From assembly GCF_002994745.2 (NCBI RefSeq), contig NC_037092.1:80360824-80424823 (forward strand): a stretch of 64,000 nt of DNA, written 5' to 3'. Position numbers and translations under genes: made by a program. The stretch comes from Rosa chinensis. Taxonomy: Eukaryota > Streptophyta > Magnoliopsida > Rosales > Rosaceae. The notes below the pieces were generated by a model. That model had not been told where the DNA came from. It was given only the letters and a program-made list of their open reading frames with translations, and searched no databases. Positions 44,771 to 57,341 of the stretch are shown in pieces; positions within the stretch are counted from its first letter, which is position 1, and each line of letters begins with the position of its first letter.

Positions 44771-45526
44771 AAATGATGTTGTGGATGTAGATAAAGGAAT
44801 GAATTATGGGAGTTAAAGAGAATAAGATTAATAAAGATAAAATAGATCAAAAATCCATGCTTTCCTCTCCCCCTGTTTAGGATGCTTTGGGGAGGGGGGT
44901 TGAGAGAGGGGATGAAATATTGTAGAGTCAGAGTCCAAAGAAATGTTTGTTATATCTAGATATCAACTAGGCAAAAAATTGTTAAAACCAGAACACAAAA
45001 AGAACTTTCAAGCTCAAAAACCAATCTCCAGTACAAAACACCCAGATCTTATACACACTGAATACAAAGAAACAGAAAATGCATACAAACTGGGGAAACA
45101 GAAATACTAAAAGCTAGGAAGAGCCTAAGAAGATTGAACAGAAACACAAAGAATACAAACCATTGATGAGCATTAAAACATGAACAAAGAAAAAAAATAT
45201 AAAGAAGATCCTAGTCTGTGCTTGAATCATTTAATATAAAGAATACAAACCAATCATTTGGATCAACCTATTAGAACTTAGAACATAATGAATTATCATT
45301 TAATTGCATTCTTCACAGATTAGATTTGTGTAATTTAATCCCTATCCAAAATCCTATACTATATCAGCTCAACAATAGAAACTCTTTCAACAAATTTAAA
45401 GGCAACCAATTTGTATTAGTACATAAAGTGCGATCATTACTCTAACTATAACAAATAGCACATCAATTATCTGTCACAAATAGTCCAAGCTCACTTGACT
45501 AAGAGAATGAAAATATGAAGGCTGAC

Positions 45527-45745
45527 CTATCTTAAAACCATTATATTCAATGGTTGAATCATCTGGTCTTGCATTTTCTTTGCTATAGAAGTCCATGGTA
45601 TACGACATGCCCGAATATCCACCCTGTTTAACACCAATTCCCAGGCATAGATCCTCATTATGTTTGGATCTCATCTTATTGAAGTGCTTTGATGCATTCT
45701 CTGTGAGTGAAATTGCAGGTGCAATGTCATCGGATGTCGAGGCAG
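45527..45745 (-). pseudogene. Captured exon of a plastid IscA/SufA-type iron-sulfur scaffold gene
   Basis: A 219-bp minus-strand exon (73 codons) bounded by an acceptor (tttgtgtttcag) and a donor (GTCAGC). It codes ISLTENASKHFNKMRSKHNE, LCLGIGVKQGG, GMSYTMDFYSKENARPDDS and IEYNGFKI. This is the A-type Fe-S carrier domain as in Arabidopsis CpIscA. The first of three cluster-binding cysteines, normally in GGCSGMSY, is Tyr here (GGYSGMSY), and the exon for the C-terminal CGCG-type cysteines is absent. The transit-peptide exon was not found. Non-functional fragment carried by the CACTA. Confidence 0.87.
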
Positions 45746-46869
45746 CTGAAACACAAATGGGGATTAGCATTGAGCAGGCCATAATCAAATAAATGATATG
45801 AAAACGAAATGAAATTCACATTTGCTTTGCATAATGTGTTTCAAACTATTATAGACAATTTAGATCCAGCTAAATATTATCCGAAATTCTTAATTCGAAC
45901 ATCGTAATAAACAATTCACATCCAAACCAAATTCATGCAGCATTTATATGACAAATTTATGCTTCTAATTGAAAAGGCAAAGGCCTTTTGTCGTGGAGAC
46001 CTAACAAATTTCAATTACAGCGAACAATTGGAAATCAAAACCAAATTATAGCAAACTAATTATAGAAACAAAAAAGAGCGCAGCTCACTGGAAGTTGAAT
46101 TGAATGGGTATTCCATGCATGGCTGATAATAGTGGATGAAAATCAGAAAGAAATTGAATTTCGAGCTGAAGAGGAAACGAAGAAGAGAGGAGAGGCAGTG
46201 CGTAATTACCATATGCAGAGATCATCATAACCAGAACCAATTCTTGGCAGTAGGCTCGGAACCAGAACCTGTTTCCCTTCCCTTTCAGGGCATGCAACCA
46301 AAGCCAATAACTCAGAGCTGAATCAAAACAATCGCAGCCATTACCAAGCACAATCCTGCAAATCCCAAATAGCCCAAAAAATGAAATCAGAAAAGCATGC
46401 CAACAAAACATTAAAGAAGTCATAAATTGTCAAATACCAAAAGCCAAAAAACCAAATTTCTTTCCACCAGAGAATGAGAAGACCAACAAAAAAAATCTTC
46501 ATGTACGATCAAGCAAACAATCCTGGCCCCCCCCCCTCTCTTTTCTGCACAGATCGAGCAAACAATTGAAAACAAACAAACACCTCTCTATCTCTCTCTC
46601 AGCAAAATAACGAAGACCAAATCTAGAGAAGGAGAAAAGGGAATTACCTTCGCGATGATGTTGCTTAGAATCAAAACTTCGAGCTTCTTCCTTTTTGGTT
46701 TGCAGGTGAGGGGAGATGAGAGAGGAAATGGGTTGGCTTCGGAGAGATAGACATGAACAAGAAGAGGGATCGAAATCTTAATCGATGAGTGCAGTCGAAC
46801 CCTAATCGAGATGTGTTTGATAACAGATGGTGTTTTGATGAGAGATTGATGGTTTTTGATGATGTTGAG

Positions 46870-47042
46870 AATAATCTCATTCATGTCGAGGTACAGATTT
46901 TCATACTCGCCGTTAGGATTTGGCTTACTGGTGTGGACGGAATCGAAACGTCGTCGATTACAACCGGTTCTTCTTCCACCACATCGACTACGACGAGTGG
47001 ATACTTCTCCGCTAGCCATCTGTAGAAAGCTGGAACTCCCAT
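46870..47042 (-). pseudogene. Captured first exon of a 5'-3' exoribonuclease (XRN) gene
   Basis: From ATG 47042 the minus strand reads [35 protein letters not shown], then after a 1-bp loss near 46935 the next frame reads [20 protein letters not shown]. This is the N-terminal catalytic block of XRN-family exonucleases; the Asp in YLDMN is in the metal-binding active site. The usual Gly after N is Glu, and homology ends about there, at the expected end of exon 1. It is the 5'-most captured piece in the element's minus-strand direction, so its ATG could start any chimeric transcript. Confidence 0.87.
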
Positions 47043-47339
47043 TGCCCGTCACGCTAAGCTCCGCGCCCAGCAGATCTCTCTGTTTCTCTATCGGAAAAGG
47101 CAGAACGAAATCGGAGGCCGAATCAAAACCCTAAGCTGAGACTGAAACTCTGAATTGAATAGGAGAAGGAACAAACCGCGCGCCGAGCGTGATTTTGTTT
47201 GGCAACTTAGCAAAATGGTTTAGTGCTGCTCGATGAGGAGAGGAAACGGCTGTTTTGATAAAGTCTTGACGGGGAGATAGCATATGCAATAAACCTAGCT
47301 AGCTAATTAAGTTGTCAAAGGCGGGCTTTTAATTTTTGC

Positions 47340-47940
47340 TTTATGAATCAGACAACATAAAGACGAAATTGTTGTCTGATTGTGAACAACTTAAACCTCA
47401 GCTAAGGTTTCAAAGAGGGAAAAGTTCCCGCTATAATATCGACCAAAGTAATATGCTAGGCAATGCTCATTTACACAACGGAAACAACTCATTTGGTTGT
47501 GTGATTATCAATCTGGTGCTATATTTCAATCAAAACTTGGAGGTTTTTGGGCAGCTCGAGTGCCATTTTGGGCCAAATAAAGGCACATCCAAATATTTCC
47601 CACTTCATCACACAACAAAAAGTAAAAAACCGTTGTATCATGTTTTGCATGCTACTCTCATACAACAGATATAACTATATTGTTGTACGATGTAGTACCA
47701 ATTTAGAGCCAAATTTGAGTCAATCTGGGAGGGAAATCTGCCGCTATTTTTTTTTATGATTCAGACAACAGATTATTCTTGTAACCGTTGTGCAATGACC
47801 TTCTAAACAAAAACTTCAGAATTTTAACCACCTTATACAACGTAAGTTTACTAAACATGTTGTGTGATTCACTTTTCTTCATCACACAACACATTTTTTT
47901 TTTCGTTGTGCAAAAAGTGTTGTGTGTTAACGTTTTTGGT
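47340..47940. repeat. CACTA right subterminal repeat array
   Basis: Repeated CAGACAAC, TTGTGTGAT, CACACAAC and TTGTGCAA words in both orientations, mirroring the left array. Confidence 0.85.
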
Positions 47941-47949
47941 GTAGTGTTC

Positions 47950-48576
47950 TGAATGTCCTCATCATCGAATTGATTTACCAAATAAAAAGTTTTATCTCTT
48001 AGTCTCCTACAAAGATCAATATTTCTTGTGCATTATTGTCATTCTCTACCAATGTACATCCCTTATGTTGCTATCCCTGTCCATAAAAGGCTGTGCAGGT
48101 AGTTATAGCATGGAAAATCATGCACCAAATATAAGGCCCAGTATTATTGCAATATTTTTTGTACACCTAACTTGATGGAAATGGATTTGTAATCATTGAT
48201 CAATGAGGGTTTTGGATTTTTAGGTAACAAAATAGATGGAAAGTAAGGAGGTTTTAAGAGTTCCAAGTAAATTACGCAACCCTCAAAGTTGGTATAATTT
48301 TATTCTTTCCAAATAGCATCCAATACATTGGCTGGCTTCTTGAAAACCTCAGCATTCTGGTTTTCCTCCCTTTTAAGTTTCACGTCGGCGGTGCTCTTCC
48401 CCATCTCTTTGTTGAGAATATATACATCCTACATAGGAAAAATTGGATATTGCATATGAGTTTATAAGAGTTGTCCACGTGTATGGCTTGAAAATCACCA
48501 CACATGCAGGGGCATATTGAGAATATATACATCACACATATGAAAAATGGAACCTTGCATATGGGTTTATTAAGAG
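47950..48576. other. AT-rich older repeat, split by Copia 2
   Basis: Holds a local duplication: GAGAATATATACATC with the following CA(T/C)A-GGAAAA-type segment at 48412 and again at 48520. The last bases before the LTR (AAGAGTTTGG) continue at 55579, so this and 55584-56405 were once contiguous. Confidence 0.4.
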
Positions 48577-48581
48577 TTTGG

Positions 48582-49136
48582 TGTTAACTTAATGAGCAAA
48601 CCAAGATCGTTTCACAAAATGCATAAACATAACCAAATGATCAATACAATATGAACTAGAATACAACAAGAGGAGATGCATCACCTACTTCATGCACAAT
48701 AGCCATTCCTTCAAAAGCAGTAGCAGCAACATAGCTATTCAACACAAACAATCCGAGCTCCAAAACTTCAAGCAGCCACACACAAGAAATCTTCTACTCA
48801 ACTATGTGTTTAACTCCTCTCTATGGGCAGGACTGAATGTTTTTTCACATAGTGAATAGGACTTCAAGGACCTATATATACAAGCTAGATAGGTCTTCCC
48901 ATAAAAGAATCCTTGATTTTAGCCAATGAGTTATTTCTGAAAGATGCTATAATTATCATATCAACTAATTAGATATTTATCTTTATCAAAATGGATTCCT
49001 AACCGTATGAGTGACATACCAAAGCCCATTAGGTGTCTAGGCAGATAATTCATATATTTCCCATTTATTGTAATAAGTTTAATCAGTTTGTTATTTACTT
49101 AATGTAGATAATATTAGGTCAAAATAATATTTTATA
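48582..49136 (-). repeat. Copia 2, 3' LTR
   Basis: 555 bp. Contains ACCTATATATACAAGC (near 48870), a TATA-like box shared with the other LTR. Its last dinucleotide is TA, not CA, a point change relative to the 5' LTR. Confidence 0.92.
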
Positions 49137-49738
49137 ATCTCCCCTTTGGACCAATATTGTCTACATAACAACTGAACCAAAACTCATTCCAGAAAATAGC
49201 CAAATTGTGCACTGAAATATATGGTTTCTCAAGATCCATTCAGTTCTGTCAAGAACGCAGCAGCTAAAATAGAACTTGGAAATAAACATGTTTATGTAAA
49301 CGTATTTGTTCCAAATTACCAATAATAACCTCTGCATCTCACATGAACTACAAAATTGATATGATGAAATCAAGTGGTAAAGTATGTCATTCTGCAGCAA
49401 ACACTTGATTATAGTCCAACTAAAAATTTTGAATATCAAAATCATAATGCAAACATTATTTACTTAAGTACCAGTGGATTGCATGTTTGCCTCTTACTGA
49501 ATATATGCATATTTCCATCCACCTGATAATCAACAAAACTAAAATAGCAGCAATCAAATATTATCAAAATAAGATCAAGCTGTGAAACAATATATCTGGA
49601 AATACCTCAAGCTTTATTCATTTGACCAAAATATGAATACATATTGTTTTTGACATGAACTGCAAACTGAAATAAAATTGAAACTTTCAAACTAAGAAAC
49701 TGAAAACATAATCTTTATGACTTTTGCTCTTTCTGAAC

Positions 49739-52700
49739 TCAGGAATCTAAACTAGAGAGAATTCCCATGTCTTCAACATGCTTCTTGAAAACTGAAACTG
49801 GTAATGCCTTGGTAAAAGGGTCTGCAAGCTGTGCATCTGTGCTAATGGCAGCTATTTCAATCTCTCCATCTTTTACCCTCTTTCTCACATTGTAGAACTT
49901 TAAGTCTATATGTTTTGAATTATTAGACCTTTTGCTATTCTTACTGAAGAACACAACAACTTCATTATCACAATAAACTTTCAGCTTTCCATCAACAAGA
50001 TTACTTAAAATCTTTATTTCCAAAAGAAAGTTTCTGATCCATAGGCCTTCACATACACCTTCATATATGGCTATAATTTCTGCTTGCATGGTGGATGTGG
50101 CTATCAATGATTGCTTCATTGTTTTCCAAGCCACTGCACCACCTGCCAACATATATACATAGCCACAAGTAGACTTCATTGATGCAGGATAATTGCCTGC
50201 AAAATCTGAGTCTGTGAAGCCAACAAGTTCAAGTTTCCTTACACGCTTATACACAAGCATGTGACTCTTAGTCCTCTGTAGGTATCTCAACACCTTTTTG
50301 CCAGCAGTCCAATGCTTGTGTCTAGGATCAGATTGAAATCTAGACAACATGCCAACTGGAAATGATAAATCTAGCCTAGTGCACACTTGTGCATTCATGA
50401 GATTGCCAACACTTGTTTTAGGGCATTGATCTTTATTTAATTTATCTCCTTTAGATATTGGAACCTCCCCATGAGCACAAGTAGCCATATCAAATCTTTG
50501 AAGTATTTTTGAAATGTAGGCTTGTTGAGATAATCCCAATAAACCTTGTGCTCTGTCTCTCTTTATCTCAATTCCTAATACATAAGAAGCCTCTCCTAGA
50601 TCCTTCATATCAAAAATTTTCGACAGAAATATTTTGGTATCTTTCAGCAACTTAATGTTACTACTAGCAATGAGGATGTCATCTACATATAGGATAAGAA
50701 AGACAAACTGGTTTCCAACAATTTTAAGATAAACACATTCATCAACAAGGTTTTCAGTAAAACCAAAAGATGCAACCACAGAATCAAATTTTCTATACCA
50801 TTGCCTAGATGCCTGTTTAAGTCCATATATAGATTTCTTAAGCTTACAGACTAAGTTTTCTTTTCCAGTTTCAATATATCCTTCTGGTTGTGACATGTAT
50901 ATCACTTCCTCTAGTTCATCATTTAAGAAGGCTGTTTTTACATCCATTTGATGTAACTCCATATCATAGTGAGCTACAAGAGCCATTATGATTCTAAAAG
51001 AGTCCTTAGTTGAAACTGGTGAAAATGTTTATGTAAAATCTATATGCTCCTTTTGTGTGAACCCTTTACCCACAAGTCTTGCTTTATGTCTCTCAATATT
51101 TCCCTTGGCATCTCTTTTAGTTTTGAACACTCACTTGCTGCCTATAGGCTTGTGATTTGGATCTGGCTTCACAAGCTCCCACACTTCATTATTATACATG
51201 GATTCAAGCTTTGCATCCATGGATCTCTTCCATTGTTTTGACTCATTACTTTCTGCAGCTTGCTTAAAATTTACAGGGTCATTATCATATGCTAAAGTGC
51301 TCTCAACTTCTTACAGATAAACCTCATAAATATCATTTTGACAGCCAAAAGTTGGCTTCCTAGTTCTTTGTGATCTTCTAGGTTCAGCTACATTTTGTTG
51401 AGGTTCAGGAACATTTTGATCTGGTATAGGTTCAGCCACTTCAACATTTTGGTTTTCAAGTTCTAAGTCACCATCTGCTTCAATGTGAACTTCACTTTCA
51501 GTTTCTGCATTATTTTTAAAGTTTGGCATTTCTATTTCTGTATCCTCACTTTCTGCAACTCAAAATCATAAGTTAGATCTTCAAATTTTGTATTGCAAAT
51601 ACTCTCTCCCAGAAATTTAACCTGATGAGTTTCAAAAATTCTAGGTGAGTAGTGAGGTGCATAGAGTTTATAACCTTTAAATTTTTCACAATAGCTTATA
51701 AAATGACAAGTTACAGATTTAGGGTCAAGTTTTCCTAAATTGGGATTGTAAATTCTTGCGTAAATTCTTGCCTCAGCTTTACAACCCCATACATGGCAAT
51801 GATGCAGACTAGGTTGCCTACCACACCAAGACTCAAATGGTGTTTTATCCACAGACTTGCTTGGGGACCTATTGCAAAGATAGTTTGCAGTTCTTCAAGC
51901 TTCTCCCCAAAACATTTTTGGCAACCTAGAAGTACACATCATACTTCTTACCATATTCAACAGAGTTCTATTTTTTCTCTCTGCAACACCATTCTGTTGG
52001 GGATTGTATGGTGTTGTATATTGAGCTTTTATACCTACATCCTGCAGATATAAAGCAAATGGATCATTTTGTTGTCCTTGCTCAGTATATTTACCATAAA
52101 ATTCACCTTCCCTATCAAACCTCACAGTCTTAATTTTTATTTCTAGTTGATGTTCAACTTCAGTTTTGAAAATTTTAAATGCCTCAAGTGACTGTGATTT
52201 TTTTGACAATAGATAGATGTAACAGTACCTTGAATAGTCATCTATGAATGTAATGAAATAAACATTTCCACATATTGTTCTATGCCTGAAGGGACCACAT
52301 ATATCTTTATGAATTAACTCTAGCAGTTTTTCACTTCTGCTAGTAGTCTTTTTTCTTAAGTTTGTCATTTTACTCTTAAAACATTCAATGCAGTCTGCTA
52401 GGTCTAAAAAGTCTAGTTCTGGAAGTGTTTTGTTCTTTACTAATATTTGCAGTCTTTCTTTTGAAATGTGGCCTAGTCTCCTATGCCACAAGTAAGCTAA
52501 TTTATCATTGAACAAGGTCCTTTTAACACCTGTGATGGTGTTGTTACATAATGTGTTATTTCTGTCTTCAACAAGTGAGATTACTTGTTGAGGTATTGAA
52601 CAATTCAATTTCATATAACTATCCAAAATAACACCAGAACCATATAACAAGGAACCTTTAGAAATTTTTATTCCATCCAAATCAATGTAAAAACAGCAAC

Positions 52701-53028
52701 CAGTCTTAACCAAAAGAGACATAGAAAGCAAATTCCTCTTAATCGAGGGAATGTAATAAACATCATCCAAAACTAAAAAATTTCCAAAACCTAGATCTAG
52801 TCTTAAGGTTCCTATAGCCTTCACTGCAACCCTCATGCCATTTCCCACACATACATTGGTTTCCTCACTTCTTGGTGCCCTCTTCTTTGTGAATCCCTGT
52901 AAAGAATTCGTAATATGCAAGGGTGAGCCAGAATCTAACCAATAAGTGTGAGGTTCAATATTGACAAAATTAATTTCTAAAGAAAAAGTTTTTGTAGTAC
53001 TTAAGAAATTCGTACCCTTCTTCACCAA
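49739..53028 (-). pseudogene. Copia 2 pol: protease, integrase, RT, RNase H (broken)
   Basis: 53028-51895 has the protease core WLDSGSPLHI (DSG active site), the GAG-pre-integrase pair WHRRLGHIS, and integrase with HKDICGPF, DDYSRY and NGVAERKNRT. TGA at about 51895 interrupts GEA-RTANYLCNRSPSKS, and the same frame continues 51852-51532. A frameshift near 51535 leads into 51529-51311 and on, through three in-frame stops (VYL*EV, GSK*VF, DFT*TF), to the RT block 50986-49739. That block has MDVKTAFLN, LILYVDDILIAS, the FDMKDLGEASYVLG segment and an RNase H with CDNEVVVFFSKN. RT active-site residues are intact, but the chain is not. Confidence 0.92.
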
Positions 53029-53820
53029 CTAAGCTTTAAAACCTGAGCAGTCCTTCTTCATATGTCCTACTTTTTTGCAAAAGTAACTTAAAAGCTTTGG
53101 TGGTGTTAGGTGCTACAGTGTTTCCAGATGACTTAGTGATGGTTTTGGTGACCTTAAGCTTGTTCTTCTTTTTCTTTGGCTTTTCTACCAGGTTCACAGA
53201 GGTTGCAGGCTCTCTCTCTTTCTTAATTCTATCTTCTTCATCAGCACAAATACATATGAGCTCATCTCATATCTATGGTCCAGGTACCCTTTAGAGCATT
53301 GTAGCTAGTTCTAAGCCCACTGAAGGTATTTGACAAAGAATGCAGTGCAACATGCACCACTTGGCTATCATTCACTCCCATCAGTAACTCCCATCAGTAA
53401 CTCCCTGAGCCTAGCATTAATGTGGATCAGCTTCATTATGTGCTCTCTAACTCCCCCAGATCCTTCATACTTCAGCTCATGGAAAGCCTTAGACAATCTT
53501 GCAGCCTCTGCTTTCTCACTCTCTTTAAATTTTCTCTCAATGGCCTCCATATAGTCAATAGCTAAGTCAGGTTCTTCTACACTACCTCTTACAGTGTCAG
53601 ACATAGTGTTCCTAATGGTGTTCTTGGCCATTCTATTTGACATGTGCCTGGCTTTAAATGCCTTAACCTCCTCAGCTGAACTATCTTTAGTTAATGCCTC
53701 AGGTTCATCCTCATGAAAGACTAGGTCTATATTCTCATGCATCATCATATAATGCTCTACCGAATCTCTCCAGGCTCTAAAGTTTGTTCCAGTGAGCATC
53801 AAAACATTGTTGAGGTTCAT
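53029..53820 (-). pseudogene. Copia 2 gag with zinc knuckle, broken by a 13-bp duplication
   Basis: Starts MNLNNVLMLTGTNFRAWRDS, the UBN2-type Copia gag fold (YMEAIERKF, ARLSKAFHELKY). The frame closes early at 53368 because ACTCCCATCAGTA is tandemly duplicated (53374-53386, 53387-53399). The other frame restores NDSQVVHVALHSL and runs on to a CCHC knuckle (C-F-C-K-K-V-G-H-M-K-K-D-C, near 53045-53085). Confidence 0.85.
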
Positions 53821-55021
53821 GTAAATACTTCCTAATGAGCAAAGTCAAAAAGAAAAATTCTGTAAGTTTCAGTTTCAAAACGCAAAAAATACAAAGTTTC
53901 AATTTAGCAATATTTTTGCAGATTTATGTGTTAGTTCCAAAAGCAGTTCAAAAACACATAAAACACCAAAATAAAATATCAACCATAATGGCAACAAGTA
54001 CCACCAGATACTATGTCAATGAAAATACCCCAAATCTGAATTTCACATTAGGCAACACTTTTGTAGCAGTAAACATAATGTACTTAAGTTTCTGAATCTT
54101 CACCCCGTAATTAGATAACTCAAGTTATCCAAAAAGACAATCAACATCTTATGACAGTAGAAGAGTCTTTAAGTATCAAAATATGAATTCAAAATCATGT
54201 GTGAAGCTGTTTGTCACCAAACTATGCTATATTAACACTTCTTTGGAAGACACGAGTAAGCACAGTTTGAAAACAATTAACACAAGTTTCCAGGTCATTT
54301 TTATCTTAATGATCAAATGCAAATAATAACATAAATTGCTTTGTGCAACATGCCCATTTTTATTTGCAACAACCTGTGACCTAAATAAAGTTTAACTAAA
54401 TTCAATTCAAGACATCAAGGCACTTGAAAAGAAACTTTACTCAATCTGCAATTTTCTCAATGAAAATATGACAACATTTACAGGGAGACAGTGAACTTCT
54501 TAACTCAAACATTCATCAATTTATCATATAATCATTGTTCAATCACAGATATATATATTAGCAGAATGCAAAATATTAAGCACAACCATCCATAAGCAAT
54601 CACAGAGAAAGCACAAAATCGTTTCAATTCAACTCAATTCAATTCAGAGACACAAGCACACCAAAACTTAAATTTTATCCGGTCACCATCTACTCTAGCC
54701 TATGTGCACGTAGGGAATGCTTCTAGTGTTCTTGTAATTCAACAGAAAACGAATTAAAACTTTGAATTGAAACATGGTTCTCAGAAGGCCTAACCTTTGC
54801 GACTGCAATTCTGCAACAATTTTAGCATAAGCAATAATTCCCAAAAGCGATCTTAATCCGAATTTTTTTTTTTTTTCCTTCTCTTCTTGGCCTGTTAACC
54901 AAAACCCTAATTTCCCAAAACGTTTTGCAATTCAACATAACACAAAACTCTAGTTCAAAATACAATGAATTGATCTTCTAAAAATGATTTATGAATTGTG
55001 AAATTTTGCTCTGATTCCACT

Positions 55022-55578
55022 TGTTAACTTAATGAGCAAACCAACATCGTTTCATAAAATGCATAAATACAATCAAATGATCAATACAATATGAACTAGA
55101 ATACAACAAGAGGAGATGCATCACCTGCTTCATGCACAACAGCCATTCCTTCAAAAGCAGTAGCAGCAACACAGCTATTCAACACAAATAATCCGAGCTC
55201 CAAAACTTCAAGCACCCACACGCAAGAAATCTTCTACTCAACTATGTGTTTAACTCCTCTCTATGGGTCTGGACTGAATGTTTTTTCACATAGTGAATAG
55301 GGACTTCAAGCACCTATATATACAAGCTAGATAGGTCTTTCCATAAAAGAATCCTTAATTCTAGCCAATGAGTTATTTATGAAAGATGCTATAATTATCA
55401 TATCAACTAATTAGATATTTATCTTTATCAAAATGGATTCCTAACCATATGAGTGACATACCAAAGCCCATTAGGTGTCTAGGTAGATAATTCATATATT
55501 TCCCATTTATTGTAATAAGTTTAATCAGTTTGTTATTTACTTAATGTAGATAATATTAGGTCCAAATAATATTTTACA
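55022..55578 (-). repeat. Copia 2, 5' LTR
   Basis: 557 bp, direct-repeat partner of 48582-49136, ends ACA at 55578. Confidence 0.92.
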
Positions 55579-55583
55579 TTTGG

Positions 55584-56405
55584 GTCACTCCATCCATTGC
55601 CAATTGATTTTGGATGTGAACCCCAGATTACTTTATCACTCTTGTGGGCGCTTTTGCGTAGGTTCTGGCCTAGATCAGAGGCATCTTGTCTCTATTTTTT
55701 CTTTCGTTTGTTTCTCCTTCATGTTTGTTTGAGTTTCTGTTGGTTTCTCTCTTCCGTCCCATCTTTTTCTAGATCTACTTTTCCTTTAGTCCTTAGATCG
55801 ATCATTCCTTGTGCTCCATTGTATCAGGTGTTGGAAAATTTGGGTCGATGGATGTTATTTTCGTCACCGGATCTCACCTCCTACAAAAATCTTAAAAACA
55901 TAATATATTAATAACAAATAATAATCATAATGTTATTGTCATAATAGATTAAATAAAAAGGATTATAAAACTTATCTCTTGGATTTGTAGGCTTCCGAAG
56001 GACACATCATTAAAAAATAGTTTAAGATTGAGGCGTGTAAACATTGTCCTTAAGAGTAGATTTCGCCCCTCAGAGACAATGTCTCAATGTAGCAGGATTG
56101 TGGCGCCCTACCCTTCAGGGTATAACAACCTCGATACTTGTAGGTGTACACTCACAATACTCAGATCATATCGAACTGCTTGAAACTTTCTTTTGGTGGA
56201 ATAGAAAAATTAAAGGAAACATATGAGTACTTTGAGCTCGGAAAGAAAATAAAGGAGATTGAATTTTTGTTGTGTGTTTTGATTTGGAAAGCTACAGATT
56301 ATCTAGGACAAGAATGATTAATGCAATAACAATTTGCCAATAGCAATTAAGCTTTGTATGTAACATAAATGAGTATAATGACATTGTTTAGGAAGAATCA
56401 AATAA
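55584..56405. other. Continuation of the repeat split by Copia 2, otherwise unrecognised
   Basis: 55597-55870 is open for about 100 codons on the + strand (Phe/Leu-rich) with no known domain. 55900-56405 is AT-rich. Confidence 0.35.
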
Positions 56406-57341
56406 CAAAAACAAAAGAATTTCATTCATAGCCGTCAATCTCTCTCTTGGAGAAACCCTACAGTCGGCCTTTCCGAGTGAGAATTCGTGCTCGTCCAGTG
56501 GCGCCCTGCCTTCTGGGTTGGCTCCGGCTACGCTAATGTCTTGTGGCTGCTACCGAACGGGTTCTCGACGTATATGGTTTGAGGCCGCTCTTTGGGTGGG
56601 TGTTTGATCTTGGGGTTTACCGGATGGCTTGGCATCATTTCTGGGGCATCCTTGCTAGGCGGTGGTTGTGCTAACCAGAGACTAGGTGGCCATGTTGATA
56701 GCGACTTGGATCGGAGGCGGCTTAGATTTTGAATCAACGGTGGTGAGGATTGTGAGGTTTTGGATTGTGGCAGTGTAGTTTGTGGCGGCGTGGACCCCGA
56801 AAATCTGGTCTTGGAGTGGCTCGTCGAGTCACAGGCTGGGTGGAGCAAGTGGGTGATGCTGCTGCAACTGGTACGTACGACATGGCATCTAGTAGATGGT
56901 TGTGGGCCTGGACCAAGCTTGCTTGATGGGTTATGGGTGGAACTCTTCCTTCAGTGGCTCTTGGGCTCAGTAAATTGGGCTGGAGCCGGGTGTGGACTCC
57001 CTTTGTGGGTTCGCATTAGGCTGGGCTACTGTTTTTGGTGTAGTCTTTTGATTACAATAATTCCCTACTTTGTTAGGGAGCTATGCTTCTAGTTTTTTAG
57101 TGAGCGTCATCGAGTCTAGTTTACTCTGCCTATTTACTATGTAGTAGTCAATAGTCTATAGGCTTCCCTTCTGAGTATGGAACCGTCAAATGATTGGACC
57201 TAATCTATGTATCACTGTGCTACAACCACAAACTCTTTGTCTACCCCATGATGGTAGATGGAGGATATGTAATGGCCCTTTCTGGCTTTAGATGAATGAT
57301 AGTTGTCCTATTTGGGTTTGTTAAAACAAAAAATCAAATAA
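56396..57341 (+). mobile_element. Possible non-autonomous LINE-like insertion (10-bp TSD)
   Basis: AATCAAATAA occurs at 56396-56405 and 57332-57341. The insert begins with a leader-like stretch (AGAAACCCTACAG near 56452), is G+C-rich in the middle, and ends AAAACAAAAA. The build resembles 58148-60236. The short A/T-rich TSD could be chance. Confidence 0.45.

Larger units (their letters stand above)
42368..47946 (-). mobile_element. CACTA (En/Spm-type) element carrying host gene fragments, Pack-CACTA (5,579 bp)
   Basis: The left end CACTACACCAAAAATCG and the complement of the right end CACTACACCAAAAACG share 14 bases. The 3-bp TSD TTC lies at 42365-42367 and 47947-47949. Both subterminal regions are arrays of TTGTGTGAT/CAGACAAC words, as in CACTA TNPA-type binding zones. 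No transposase is recognised. The interior instead holds exons of at least three host genes, all on the minus strand in the order XRN exoribonuclease, plastid IscA, P4-ATPase, with some splice borders retained. Genomic DNA, not cDNA, was therefore captured. Confidence 0.93.
48582..55578 (-). mobile_element. Ty1/Copia LTR retrotransposon 2 (6,997 bp, TSD TTTGG)
   Basis: LTRs 48582-49136 and 55022-55578 start TGTTAACTTAATGAGC; TTTGG flanks at 48577-48581 and 55579-55583. On the minus strand the 5' LTR is followed by TGGAATCAGAGC (complement of about 55008-55019), an initiator-Met-tRNA-type primer site. Internal order is gag, protease, integrase, RT, RNase H. The LTRs are highly similar, with a few substitutions and small indels, but the polyprotein has several nonsense changes, so it moved, if at all, before these arose. 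Confidence 0.95.
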
